Shown here one piece after another: positions 1 to 6,135 of a stretch of 6,768 bases of DNA (position 1 is the stretch's first letter; the number at the start of each line of letters is the position of its first letter). Below the pieces are notes generated by a model. The model was not told the origin of the DNA, searched no databases, and worked only from the letters and a program-made list of their open reading frames with translations. The DNA is from Actinobacteria bacterium UBA4719. Its GTDB lineage: Bacteria; Actinomycetota; Actinomycetes; Actinomycetales; Dermatophilaceae. The stretch lies in contig DHJN01000017.1 in NCBI GenBank assembly GCA_002404345.1, positions 73,710 through 80,477 on the forward strand, read 5' to 3'. The position numbers and the translations under genes were made by a program.

Positions 1-34
1 GCGACGGATTGGTCCACAAACCTGGCGGCGGTGC

Positions 35-565
35 TCAGTCCTGCAGCGTGGCGCTGAGCGCGTGTACCAGGCCCGGTGCGATGTCAGGGCCGGAGGCGAC
101 CTTGTCGTCGGTGTCGTGATCGCGCTGTCGCAGCAGGCAGGTGGACTCGCCGTCGCGTAGCACCGCCACGAGCAGGCGGACGTCCTTGCGGTCGGGGTGT
201 GCGGCCAGGGCCTCGGCCGCCTGGTCGGGGTTCTCAGGCAGGTCGCGTTCGGCCTCTGGCGGAACCACGAGCCGTTCGACGGCGAGTGCCACACCGTCCA
301 CCTCATCTGGCCACGCGAGCCGGGCCAGGATGGACTCCAGGGACGAGGTGTTTGGCAGACCTTCTTGCTCGATCGCGGTGAAACTGTCATCCTCGCCCGC
401 ACTGAGCTGGGCCCGCAGATGGGGCTCCCGCTCGAGCAGCCCGGCGGTCCTTACCAGAGCGAACAGGCGTGGTGGCTGGTCCCAGCCGGCCGCGGCGACG
501 TGGCGTTCGGTCTCGAGGGCGGACGTCACGAGAGGGCTGAAAATCGGCTGAAAAGCACTGGTCAT
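35..565 (-). CDS. PPA1309-family conserved actinobacterial protein
   Basis: This encodes a soluble, acidic protein of about 176 residues with no signal peptide or membrane helix. I recognise it as the PPA1309 family, a conserved actinobacterial family of unknown function, from its N-terminal half (HVAAAGWDQPPRLFALVRT, then LARLAWPDEVDG) and its C-terminal stretch (DVRLLVAVLRDGEST, then LVHALSATL). It stops at TGA (35-37). An in-frame ATG at 583 would add MRQNGT, but I prefer the ATG at 563-565: the family-like sequence begins just after it, a weak GGA lies 4 bases upstream, and a CAAAAT element six bases upstream could be the -10 box of a leaderless transcript. It diverges from the UPF0182 gene, a neighbour I recall from other Actinobacteria. 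The family assignment is from memory and fairly secure; the function is unknown. Confidence 0.85.
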   Translation of the reverse strand: MTSAFQPIFSPLVTSALETERHVAAAGWDQPPRLFALVRTAGLLEREPHLRAQLSAGEDDSFTAIEQEGLPNTSSLESILARLAWPDEVDGVALAVERLVVPPEAERDLPENPDQAAEALAAHPDRKDVRLLVAVLRDGESTCLLRQRDHDTDDKVASGPDIAPGLVHALSATLQD

Positions 566-632
566 TGTTCCATTTTGCCGCATGGCCGGGTACTGACGAC
601 AAACGCACGGCGGCTGAGTAGGTTGGGCATCA
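566..632. promoter_or_regulatory. Divergent promoter region between the PPA1309 and UPF0182 genes
   Basis: This gap of only 67 bp must hold the promoters for both divergent genes unless they lie inside the coding regions. On the plus strand TAGGTT (619-624) fits the actinobacterial sigma-A -10 pattern and would place the transcription start at about 631-633, on the UPF0182 ATG. The -35 is poor: CTGACG at 593-598 leaves a 20-base spacer. On the minus strand CAAAAT (577-572) lies six bases before the ATG at 565, and TTGTCG (602-597) sits 19 bases upstream of it. If both are real, the two -35 regions overlap around 593-602 and both mRNAs are leaderless or nearly so. This rests on short motifs only. 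Confidence 0.35.
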
Positions 633-3600
633 ATGGGTGTCGCGCGTGAGAGCGCGGCAACGGCGAGATCGGGCGACGTTTTGAGTCAAAGAGACTGGTT
701 CGGCGGTGCCGGTGACGCCGGATCTGGCGGTAACGGTGGCGGGTCCGGTGGTGGTCCCGGTGGGTTCGGCTTCGGTCGAATGCGCGGCGGGCCAGCCGGC
801 CCCCGCCCCCCCATGCCGCAGTTCGCGCTGCGCCGTCGCGGACCGCTGGTTCCCACCCTGGCCATCTTGGGCATCATCATCCTGGTCGTCAGCATCGCCG
901 CCCAGTTGTGGACAGAGGTGCTCTGGTTCGACAGCGTCGGCTTCACCACGGTCTTCCGGGTCGAGCTGTTCACAAAGATCGGGCTCTTTGTCGGGTGCGG
1001 ACTGCTCACTGCCACTGTCGTCGCCTCAAGCATGCTGATCGGGTATCGAACGCGCCCGGTCTATCCGCCGATTTCGGCAGAACAGCAGAACCTCGACCAC
1101 TACCGCGAGCTGTTCGAGCCGCTGCGCCGACTTGCCACGATCGCCGCTCCTGCGATGCTCGGCATCTTCGCCGGATCGGCCGGCGCCAGCCAGTGGCAGA
1201 CTTTCCTGCTCTGGTCCAACAGGGTGCCGTTCGGGTCCAGGGACGCCCAGTTCAACCTCGACATCGGCTTCTTCGTCTTCACGCTGCCGTGGCTTCGATT
1301 CATCGTCGGGTTCCTCACCATGACCCTGGTCCTGGGCGCGCTGGCCGCGGCCGTAACGCACTACGTGTACGGCGGCCTGCAGCTGCAGACCAAGGGCGAG
1401 CGGACCACCAAAGCGGCGCGCATCCATCTCTCGCTGCTGCTGGCGGCGCTCGCTCTCGTCCGCGCTGGGAGCTGGTGGCTGGATCGTTACTCGTTGACGA
1501 CAAAGGACTCTCGCCTCATCACCGGGCTGACCTACACCGACCAGCACGCGGTGATGCCCACCAAGGCGATCCTGGCGGTCGCCGGCATCATGTGCGCTGC
1601 GCTGTTCGTGGCCACGATCTGGACGCACTCCTGGCGCCTGCCGGCTGTCGGGGTCGGACTGCTGGCGGTGTGCGCGGTCGTCGTCGGCGGCATCTATCCG
1701 GCGATGGTCCAGGCATTCAAGGTCCAGCCGTCCGAGAAGTCCCTCGAGGCGCCATATATCGATCGCAACATCAAAGCCACCAGGGCGGCCTTCCAACTGT
1801 CCGGTGCCCAGGTCACGCAGTACCAGGCCTCGACGACGGCCAGCCGGGGTCAGCTGCGCAACGACACCACCACCATCCCGGGCATCCGCTTGGTCGACCC
1901 GAGCGTGGTTTCCCCGACGTTCAAACAGCTGCAGGCAGTCAAGACCTACTACCAGTTCCCCGATTCCCTCGACGTCGACCGGTACACGATCAACGGAAAG
2001 GTGAACGACACCGTCATATCGGTGCGCGAGCTGGATCTGGACGGTCTGCCGGCCTCCCAACGGAACTGGGTCAACGACCATACGGTCTACACGCACGGCT
2101 TCGGTCTGGTCGCGGCCTACGGCAACCGCAGTGGTCAGGACGGTCAGCCGGTCTTCTACCAGCAGAACATCCCGCCGGTGGGACCCCTTGGTGCCTTCGA
2201 GCCACGCATCTACTTCGGTGAGTCCTCGCCGGACTACTCGATTGTCGGCGGTCCAGCGGCCGGGCCGACGAAGGAGCTCGACTACCCCAACTCGAGCTCG
2301 ACCGGCCAGCAGAACAACACCTATACCGGCAAGGGTGGCGTCAACATCGGCAGCTTCGCCCGCAAGACGGCCTACGCGCTGAAGTACCGCGAGCTGAAGA
2401 TCCTGCTCTCGAACACGGTCAACTCCGACTCGCGGCTGCTCGACTACCGCACCCCGCGCGAGCGGGTCGAGCGCGTGGCGCCGTGGCTCACCCTGGACGG
2501 CAACAGCTATCCGGCGGTGGTCAACGGCCGGGTGCAGTGGATTATCGACGGCTACACGACATCGGCCAACTACCCGTACTCCAGACTGCAGCAGATCAAC
2601 AACGTCACCGCAGACTCGTTGACGGAGCGAACCACCAGCGTCCAGGCGCTGGAGGCCGGGCAGGTCAACTACATGCGCAACTCGGTCAAAGCCACGGTCG
2701 ATGCCTTTGACGGCAGCGTCAAGCTCTACGCTTGGGACGATCAGGATCCGTTGCTCAAGGCCTGGTCAAAGGCTTTCGGTGGCACCGTCCTTCCGATCTC
2801 GCAGATCAGCGGCGACCTGATGGCGCACCTGCGCTACCCCGAGGATCTGTTCAAGGTCCAGCGCAGTCTGATCGCCAATTACCACGTGACCGACGCGGGC
2901 GCCTTCTATGGCGGACAGGATTTTTGGACGATTCCTGATGACCCGACGCAGCAGCAAACCATTGACCAGCCTCCGTACTACCTGAGCATCGCCATGCCTG
3001 GCCAGCCGGCACCGTCGTTCTCGTTGACGACAACCTTCAAGCCGCAGGGAAATCGGCCTGTTCTGGCTGGGTTCATGGCCGTTGACGCCAATGCCGGGAA
3101 CACGGCCGGTAAACGCAGAGCAGGTTATGGCGCGTTGCGGCTTCTCGTGCTGCCGCGCGATACGACGGTCAAAGGTCCGGGGCAGGTTCAGAACGACATC
3201 GAGTCCTCCAACATCGGGTCCCCACGGTTCACCTTGACGCTGTCCCAGTTCCTGAACAACAACCGAACCCAGGACTCTCAGATCGCGCTGGGCAACCAGC
3301 TGACCCTGCCCGTCGGCGGTGGACTTCTCTACGTCGAGCCCATCTATGTCAGTGCCAAGTCCGGGTCCTCATTTCCGTTGGCCCGGGCGATCGTGGTGGC
3401 CTTTGGCAACCAGCTGGCGTGGTCGGACACGCTCAACGGGGCTCTGGACGGACTCTTTGGTGGCAGCTCCGGTGCTGCTGCTGCGGATTCCGGTGCTGGT
3501 GCCACGACGCCCACACCAGCTCCCGGCGGGACCCGCGCGGGCGGGACGGGTTCGACCCCGGCGTTGAAGGCTGCCCTCGCCGAGGTCCAGAAGGCGTTCT

Positions 3601-3782
3601 CTGACGGCCAGGCCGCTCTCAAGAAGGGCGACTTCACGGCATACGGGGAGGCGCAGAAGCGGCTACAGGCCGCGATCGCCAAGGCCGTGGCGGCTGAGCC
3701 ATCGGGTTCGGTGAAGCTCTCGACGCCCCGCGCCACAGCGACCAAGGCGGCACCTACGTCCAGGGTGACAACCACTCCCTGA
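633..3782 (+). CDS. UPF0182 family integral membrane protein
   Basis: This 1049-residue protein belongs to UPF0182, a family of large membrane proteins of unknown function found mainly in Actinobacteria (Rv3193c and Rv0064 of Mycobacterium tuberculosis are members). The N-terminus is a Gly/Pro-rich cytoplasmic region (residues 23-60), followed by RRRG and about seven membrane segments near 71-92, 113-136, 169-183, 209-240, 263-278, 310-330 and 336-355. The family hallmark LEAPYIDRNIKATRAAF follows at 371-387. A large, presumably extracytoplasmic domain runs to about 945. An Ala/Pro/Thr/Gly linker then leads to a charged amphipathic helix (977-1022, containing KKGDFTAYGEAQKRL), which is typical of the family, and a Thr-rich tail. 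The length is slightly above the usual 950-1000. The start is the ATG at 633, which has no clear Shine-Dalgarno; an in-frame TTG at 681 (MSQRDWFGG) is the main alternative. It is intact, with no frameshift. Family certain, role unknown. Confidence 0.95.
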   Translation: MGVARESAATARSGDVLSQRDWFGGAGDAGSGGNGGGSGGGPGGFGFGRMRGGPAGPRPPMPQFALRRRGPLVPTLAILGIIILVVSIAAQLWTEVLWFDSVGFTTVFRVELFTKIGLFVGCGLLTATVVASSMLIGYRTRPVYPPISAEQQNLDHYRELFEPLRRLATIAAPAMLGIFAGSAGASQWQTFLLWSNRVPFGSRDAQFNLDIGFFVFTLPWLRFIVGFLTMTLVLGALAAAVTHYVYGGLQLQTKGERTTKAARIHLSLLLAALALVRAGSWWLDRYSLTTKDSRLITGLTYTDQHAVMPTKAILAVAGIMCAALFVATIWTHSWRLPAVGVGLLAVCAVVVGGIYPAMVQAFKVQPSEKSLEAPYIDRNIKATRAAFQLSGAQVTQYQASTTASRGQLRNDTTTIPGIRLVDPSVVSPTFKQLQAVKTYYQFPDSLDVDRYTINGKVNDTVISVRELDLDGLPASQRNWVNDHTVYTHGFGLVAAYGNRSGQDGQPVFYQQNIPPVGPLGAFEPRIYFGESSPDYSIVGGPAAGPTKELDYPNSSSTGQQNNTYTGKGGVNIGSFARKTAYALKYRELKILLSNTVNSDSRLLDYRTPRERVERVAPWLTLDGNSYPAVVNGRVQWIIDGYTTSANYPYSRLQQINNVTADSLTERTTSVQALEAGQVNYMRNSVKATVDAFDGSVKLYAWDDQDPLLKAWSKAFGGTVLPISQISGDLMAHLRYPEDLFKVQRSLIANYHVTDAGAFYGGQDFWTIPDDPTQQQTIDQPPYYLSIAMPGQPAPSFSLTTTFKPQGNRPVLAGFMAVDANAGNTAGKRRAGYGALRLLVLPRDTTVKGPGQVQNDIESSNIGSPRFTLTLSQFLNNNRTQDSQIALGNQLTLPVGGGLLYVEPIYVSAKSGSSFPLARAIVVAFGNQLAWSDTLNGALDGLFGGSSGAAAADSGAGATTPTPAPGGTRAGGTGSTPALKAALAEVQKAFSDGQAALKKGDFTAYGEAQKRLQAAIAKAVAAEPSGSVKLSTPRATATKAAPTSRVTTTP

Positions 3783-3795
3783 GCACAGGGACCCA

Positions 3796-3809
3796 CCCAG
3801 CGAACTGGG
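3796..3809 (+). terminator. Small hairpin after the UPF0182 gene
   Basis: A 5-bp GC-rich stem, CCCAG / CTGGG with a CGAA loop, begins 13 bases after the UPF0182 stop codon. It has no U-tract. It could be a weak terminator or an mRNA 3' end structure placed just before the tRNA promoter. The stem is short enough to be chance. Confidence 0.3.
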
Positions 3810-3814
3810 CGGAT

Positions 3815-3843
3815 TTGGCGTGTCCATCCGGTTCGCGTAGGGT
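3815..3843 (+). promoter_or_regulatory. Sigma-A type promoter of the initiator tRNA gene
   Basis: TTGGCG (3815-3820) and TAGGGT (3838-3843) are separated by exactly 17 bases. They match the actinobacterial housekeeping pattern (TTGACR, about 17 bases, TAGRRT). The predicted transcription start is near 3850, a few bases before the mature tRNA 5' end at 3856, leaving a very short leader for RNase P to remove. Because it lies in the 73-bp gap after UPF0182, the tRNA need not depend on read-through from that gene. Confidence 0.65.
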
Positions 3844-3855
3844 TGAGTTTACCGA

Positions 3856-3932
3856 CGCGGGGTGGAGCAGCTCGGTAGCTCGCCGGGCTCATAACCCGGA
3901 GGTCGCAGGTTCAAATCCTGCCCCCGCTACCA
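3856..3932 (+). tRNA. Initiator tRNA-fMet (anticodon CAT)
   Basis: This is a complete 77-base tRNA with an encoded CCA (3930-3932). The acceptor arm CGCGGGG (3856-3862) pairs with CCCCGCT (3922-3928) except at the first position, giving a C1 x U72 mismatch. A mismatch at 1-72 is the hallmark of bacterial initiator tRNA and is needed for formylation and for exclusion from elongation. The anticodon stem CCGGG / CCCGG (3883-3887, 3895-3899) supplies the three G-C pairs next to the loop that are diagnostic for initiators; the anticodon CAT is at 3890-3892. The T arm is GCAGG-TTCAAAT-CCTGC (3905-3921). The sequence closely resembles the E. coli initiator from memory, so it starts protein synthesis and is not an elongator tRNA-Met. 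Confidence 0.97.
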
Positions 3933-3958
3933 ACGCGTCAACGGCATAACCGCAGGTC

Positions 3959-3989
3959 AACGGCCCGCAAGCATAGCTTGCGGGCCGTT
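3959..3989 (+). terminator. Strong intrinsic-type terminator after tRNA-fMet
   Basis: A perfect 14-bp GC-rich inverted repeat, AACGGCCCGCAAGC (3959-3972) and GCTTGCGGGCCGTT (3976-3989), is separated by a three-base ATA loop, 26 bases after the tRNA. Only TTCTCAT follows, so there is no true U-tract; this is common for actinobacterial terminators. It should end tRNA transcription and, being symmetrical, could also stop read-through from the converging minus-strand cluster. Confidence 0.85.
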
Positions 3990-4266
3990 CTCATGTCCGG
4001 GGGTAGGTGTGCGCTCTGACCAAACTGCTGACCAGAACCGTCTCGGGTGTCCCGCCATGTCTTAGCTTGGTTGAGACGCTTCGAGACGTATGACCGTGAT
4101 CGGGATGGGCCGGGTGCCGCGAGATGTGGCTTGCCGGGTCGATTTCCGGTCGGTCGCAGGCGCGCGCGGTCGGTAGGCGTCGCATGATCGACGACCGCCA
4201 TTTCGGCGACCCGGAATTACCGGTCAGCTGGCCGCGGACTGCTTCGTCACAGACATGTGTCGCGTA
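3990..4266. other. Convergent intergenic region with no supported gene
   Basis: This stretch of 277 bp lies between the tRNA terminator and the end of the minus-strand cluster. Short open frames cross it on both strands, but none resembles a family I know or has a convincing ribosome binding site. It contains a 7-bp inverted repeat, CGTCTCG (4039-4045) and CGAGACG (4082-4088), and a small imperfect hairpin, GACCCGG-AATTA-CCGGTC (4208-4225). The hairpin could be a weak terminator for the minus-strand cluster, whose last stop codon is about 40 bases away. No transposase, integrase or RNA gene is visible. Confidence 0.5.
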
Positions 4267-4749
4267 TCAGCCCGATTTTCTATGCATGGCTGGCGTTGTG
4301 AGGAGTACCCAGAGGGGCGCGGTGACCTGCAGGGCCAAGGAGACCACCTGGGCAGTCGCGTCGATGGCCCCGAAGGGACCGAGATGGGTGGCGTGGTAAA
4401 CGAAGTGAGGCACGCTGAAGATCAGCCAGCACGCGGCTGCAAGCCGGGCCAGCCGTGCCCGCCCGTGAACGGCGGCCATGGCGGTGAGCACGGCGAGGCC
4501 GAGGTTGAGACCGCCGACGTCGCGGATCAGGTGCTCGTTGTAGGGGCCGTCGAGGGAGACCCAGAACTGGCGCAGGCCGGGGAAGTCGGCATAGAAGGAA
4601 AGCGGTGCGACTTGCGCCCAGGCCCCGACCAGCGCCGCCGCGGCCGCGAGCGCGACCAACACCGCTCGGTGGGCACGGTCGAGCGTTGCGTCGGCCTTGG
4701 GCGCGTAATCGTCGCGGGGATTGACGACGCTTGCGTTCACGTCCTTCAT
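4267..4749 (-). CDS. Small four-helix membrane protein of unknown function
   Basis: This encodes a 160-residue protein with an N-terminal cytoplasmic segment and four likely membrane helices near residues 29-46, 77-93, 101-118 and 129-151. Between helices 1 and 2 lies a distinctive loop (51-79) containing SFYADFPGL, W63 and DGPYNEHLIRDVG; helix 3 ends in PHFVYHATHL (114-123). I recall similar small actinobacterial membrane proteins, loosely like the DUF4345/DoxX-like group, but cannot assign a family with certainty. The start is ATG at 4749 with GAAGG nine bases upstream (4763-4759); a GTG directly before it (4752) would add one residue and puts GAAGG at six bases. It stops at TGA (4267-4269). 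It is the last gene of the minus-strand cluster, 79 bases after the NAD(P)-binding gene. The cluster suggests a shared transcript but does not reveal a function. Confidence 0.75.
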   Translation of the reverse strand: MKDVNASVVNPRDDYAPKADATLDRAHRAVLVALAAAAALVGAWAQVAPLSFYADFPGLRQFWVSLDGPYNEHLIRDVGGLNLGLAVLTAMAAVHGRARLARLAAACWLIFSVPHFVYHATHLGPFGAIDATAQVVSLALQVTAPLWVLLTTPAMHRKSG

Positions 4750-4828
4750 CACGAGCCGCCTTCGAGGCCGTTGACAGCCGTGGGTGTGGCGGGTTGACCG
4801 GCTGCCAGTTTTGCGCCGCCGCTCACGG

Positions 4829-5590
4829 CTATCTGCTGGGCTGGATCGGGGGAGTGCCGGCGGAGAGCCACTGCTCGAAGGTCAGCCTGCCCCTGGGACC
4901 GGGTCCGGTCGGTAGCAGTCCGCCGCTCGCCATGGCACGGCCGGCAGTGCCTGGTACCCGCAGCCCCACCACGCGCCGGCGCTCCCCGTGCGCGCGGACT
5001 ACGCGGCGGGCGAGGTCGACCATCTCGTGTTCCTGCGGCCCGGCCAGCTCGGGAGCCAGGCCTCCAGCCGGCCCGGTGGCGAGGGCGATCAGCGCCGCGG
5101 CCACCTCCCGGGCGGCCACAGGCTGCACCAGCATGTGGGGCACGAGGGTCAGCGGGCCACGTGAGCGCGCCAGGAGCTGCCCGGGGAACTCGTAGAACTG
5201 GGTGGCTCGCAACACGCTTCCCGGCGCCGGGCCCTGCAGGACCAGCTCCTCCTGACGGCGCTTGCCCTCGTAGTAGCCGACCTTGACCCGGTCAACGCCC
5301 ACGATCGAGAGGGCAACGTGGTGTCGTATACCGGCGCGCTGTCCTGCCCCCAACAGGTGCTCGGTCCCGTCTGTGAAGAATGCCACCGACGTGTGGCGCC
5401 GGGTGGTGGTGATGTTGCTGACGTCGATCACCGCGTCGACACCGACAAGAGCCTCGACCAGGCCCGCCCCGGTGGTGATGTCGATTCCGTACGAGCGAGC
5501 CAGCACCACCGGCTCATGCCCCGCGTCTCGCAAGGCATTGACGACCATTCCACCGACGAGTCCGGTACCGCCCGCTACCGCAATCTTCAC
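4829..5590 (-). CDS. NmrA-like / atypical SDR NAD(P)-binding protein
   Basis: This encodes a cytosolic protein of about 253 residues with a Rossmann fold. The dinucleotide-binding loop GGTGLVG is at residues 7-13 right after the first beta strand (KIAVA). VIDVSNITTT fits the region after strand 4, and GYYEGKRRQEE (about 105-115) supplies a YxxxK pair (Y106, K110) in the place of the SDR catalytic motif. SVLRATQFYEF is typical of NmrA/atypical SDR proteins, which include NAD(P) sensors and reductases; the substrate is unknown. The open frame extends to 5653, but I choose GTG at 5590: it sets the start directly at the Rossmann strand, has a GGGAGA ribosome binding site (5603-5598) seven bases upstream, and overlaps the previous stop as GTGA (5590-5587). 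That overlap implies translational coupling to the hydrolase fragment. Stop is TAG (4829-4831). Confidence 0.88.
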   Translation of the reverse strand: MKIAVAGGTGLVGGMVVNALRDAGHEPVVLARSYGIDITTGAGLVEALVGVDAVIDVSNITTTRRHTSVAFFTDGTEHLLGAGQRAGIRHHVALSIVGVDRVKVGYYEGKRRQEELVLQGPAPGSVLRATQFYEFPGQLLARSRGPLTLVPHMLVQPVAAREVAAALIALATGPAGGLAPELAGPQEHEMVDLARRVVRAHGERRRVVGLRVPGTAGRAMASGGLLPTGPGPRGRLTFEQWLSAGTPPIQPSR

Positions 5591-6135
5591 CGTGCCATCT
5601 CCCGTACTGCCAGGACCTTGTTGCCGGGGTGCGAATCGAGGCTTTCGAGCCATCTGAGGATGATGTCGAGGGAGAGGCGCAAGTTTCCGACCTGCACGTG
5701 GTTGTGGGCCTGCTCGCTGCGGGTAAAGAGACGCCCCGTGACAGAGCGGGCGTTCGTGAGCAGATTGATCTGCTGGGCGAACTGGTGCACGGGAACGTAG
5801 TGATCCTGCGCGCCGGCCATCAAGAGCACGTCCTGGGTGAGGTCACCGGAGACGCTGCTGGTCTCATAGCGCATCGTCTCTCGCAGGAACTCGTAGGGCG
5901 ACGATGTGCCGGTGACGTGCATGCCCTGCTTCACGCCCCATTCGGCCACCAGGGTGTGGCGCATGACGGCGCCGACCATGGCATTGACCACCAGCGACGC
6001 CCTGGCCATCAAGAGCACCCGCAGGGCTAGTCGCCGGGTCGCGGACTGCTGCGCCATACAGACAGCGAAGAAGTCCACCAGGATGTCGTCGCAGACGACT
6101 CGACTGACCCTTGGCTCCTTTGCGGCGGCCCGCAC
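5587..6135 (-). pseudogene. Alpha/beta hydrolase, C-terminal half only (5'-truncated)
   Basis: The 182 residues read from a GTG at 6135 match the C-terminal half of a serine alpha/beta hydrolase of roughly 360-390 residues. Visible are the post-nucleophile segment RAAAKEPRVSRVVCDD near the start, the acid residue in VLLMAGAQDHYVP (about 104-116) and the catalytic histidine in SEQAHNHVQVGN (about 139-150), followed by a final helix ending in LRWLESL. The GxSxG nucleophile motif and the whole N-terminal half are absent. Upstream the frame stays open to 6204 before a TGA, but those residues do not look like a hydrolase and overlap the sialidase-like frame on the other strand. A ribosome-binding-like AGGTG lies before the GTG, probably by chance. 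The end (TGA 5589-5587) overlaps the SDR start. The product should be catalytically dead. Homology was judged by eye. Confidence 0.75.

Noticed and set aside
715..780. GGT/GGC-rich tract in the UPF0182 N-terminus, considered as a tandem repeat
   Set aside because: It is an irregular glycine-rich coding segment with no fixed repeat unit.
1026..2096. Long minus-strand open frame (356 codons) antisense to UPF0182
   Set aside because: Composition is Arg/Asp/Gly rich and domain-free; the sense strand encodes a full-length family member throughout.
908..2221. Long plus-strand open frame (437 codons) inside UPF0182
   Set aside because: It lies in another frame of a clearly real gene. Its translation is rich in Arg, Gly, His and Pro with no recognisable domain, as expected for a shadow frame in GC-rich DNA.
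3344..3892. Minus-strand open frame across the UPF0182 3' end and into the tRNA
   Set aside because: It overlaps both a certain CDS and the tRNA gene and its promoter, and its translation shows no known family.
3937..3964. Direct repeat GTCAACGGC (3937-3945 and 3956-3964) next to the tRNA, considered as an attachment or CRISPR-like repeat
   Set aside because: There are only two short copies, one overlapping the terminator stem, and no integrase or Cas gene is present.
4255..4797. Plus-strand open frame (180 codons) opposite the four-helix membrane protein
   Set aside because: The minus strand gives hydrophobic helices, a good ribosome binding site and a sensible position in the cluster; the plus translation is a low-complexity shadow.
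5591..5653. N-terminal extension of the NAD(P)-binding protein to 5653
   Set aside because: The extra 21 residues precede the first Rossmann strand, overlap the hydrolase end, and bypass the strong GGGAGA site that places the start at GTG 5590.
5629..6030. Plus-strand open frame opposite the hydrolase fragment, in the same frame as the sialidase-like sequence
   Set aside because: It ends at TAG 6028-6030 and is antisense to clear hydrolase sequence, so it is not the missing 5' part of the sialidase-like gene.
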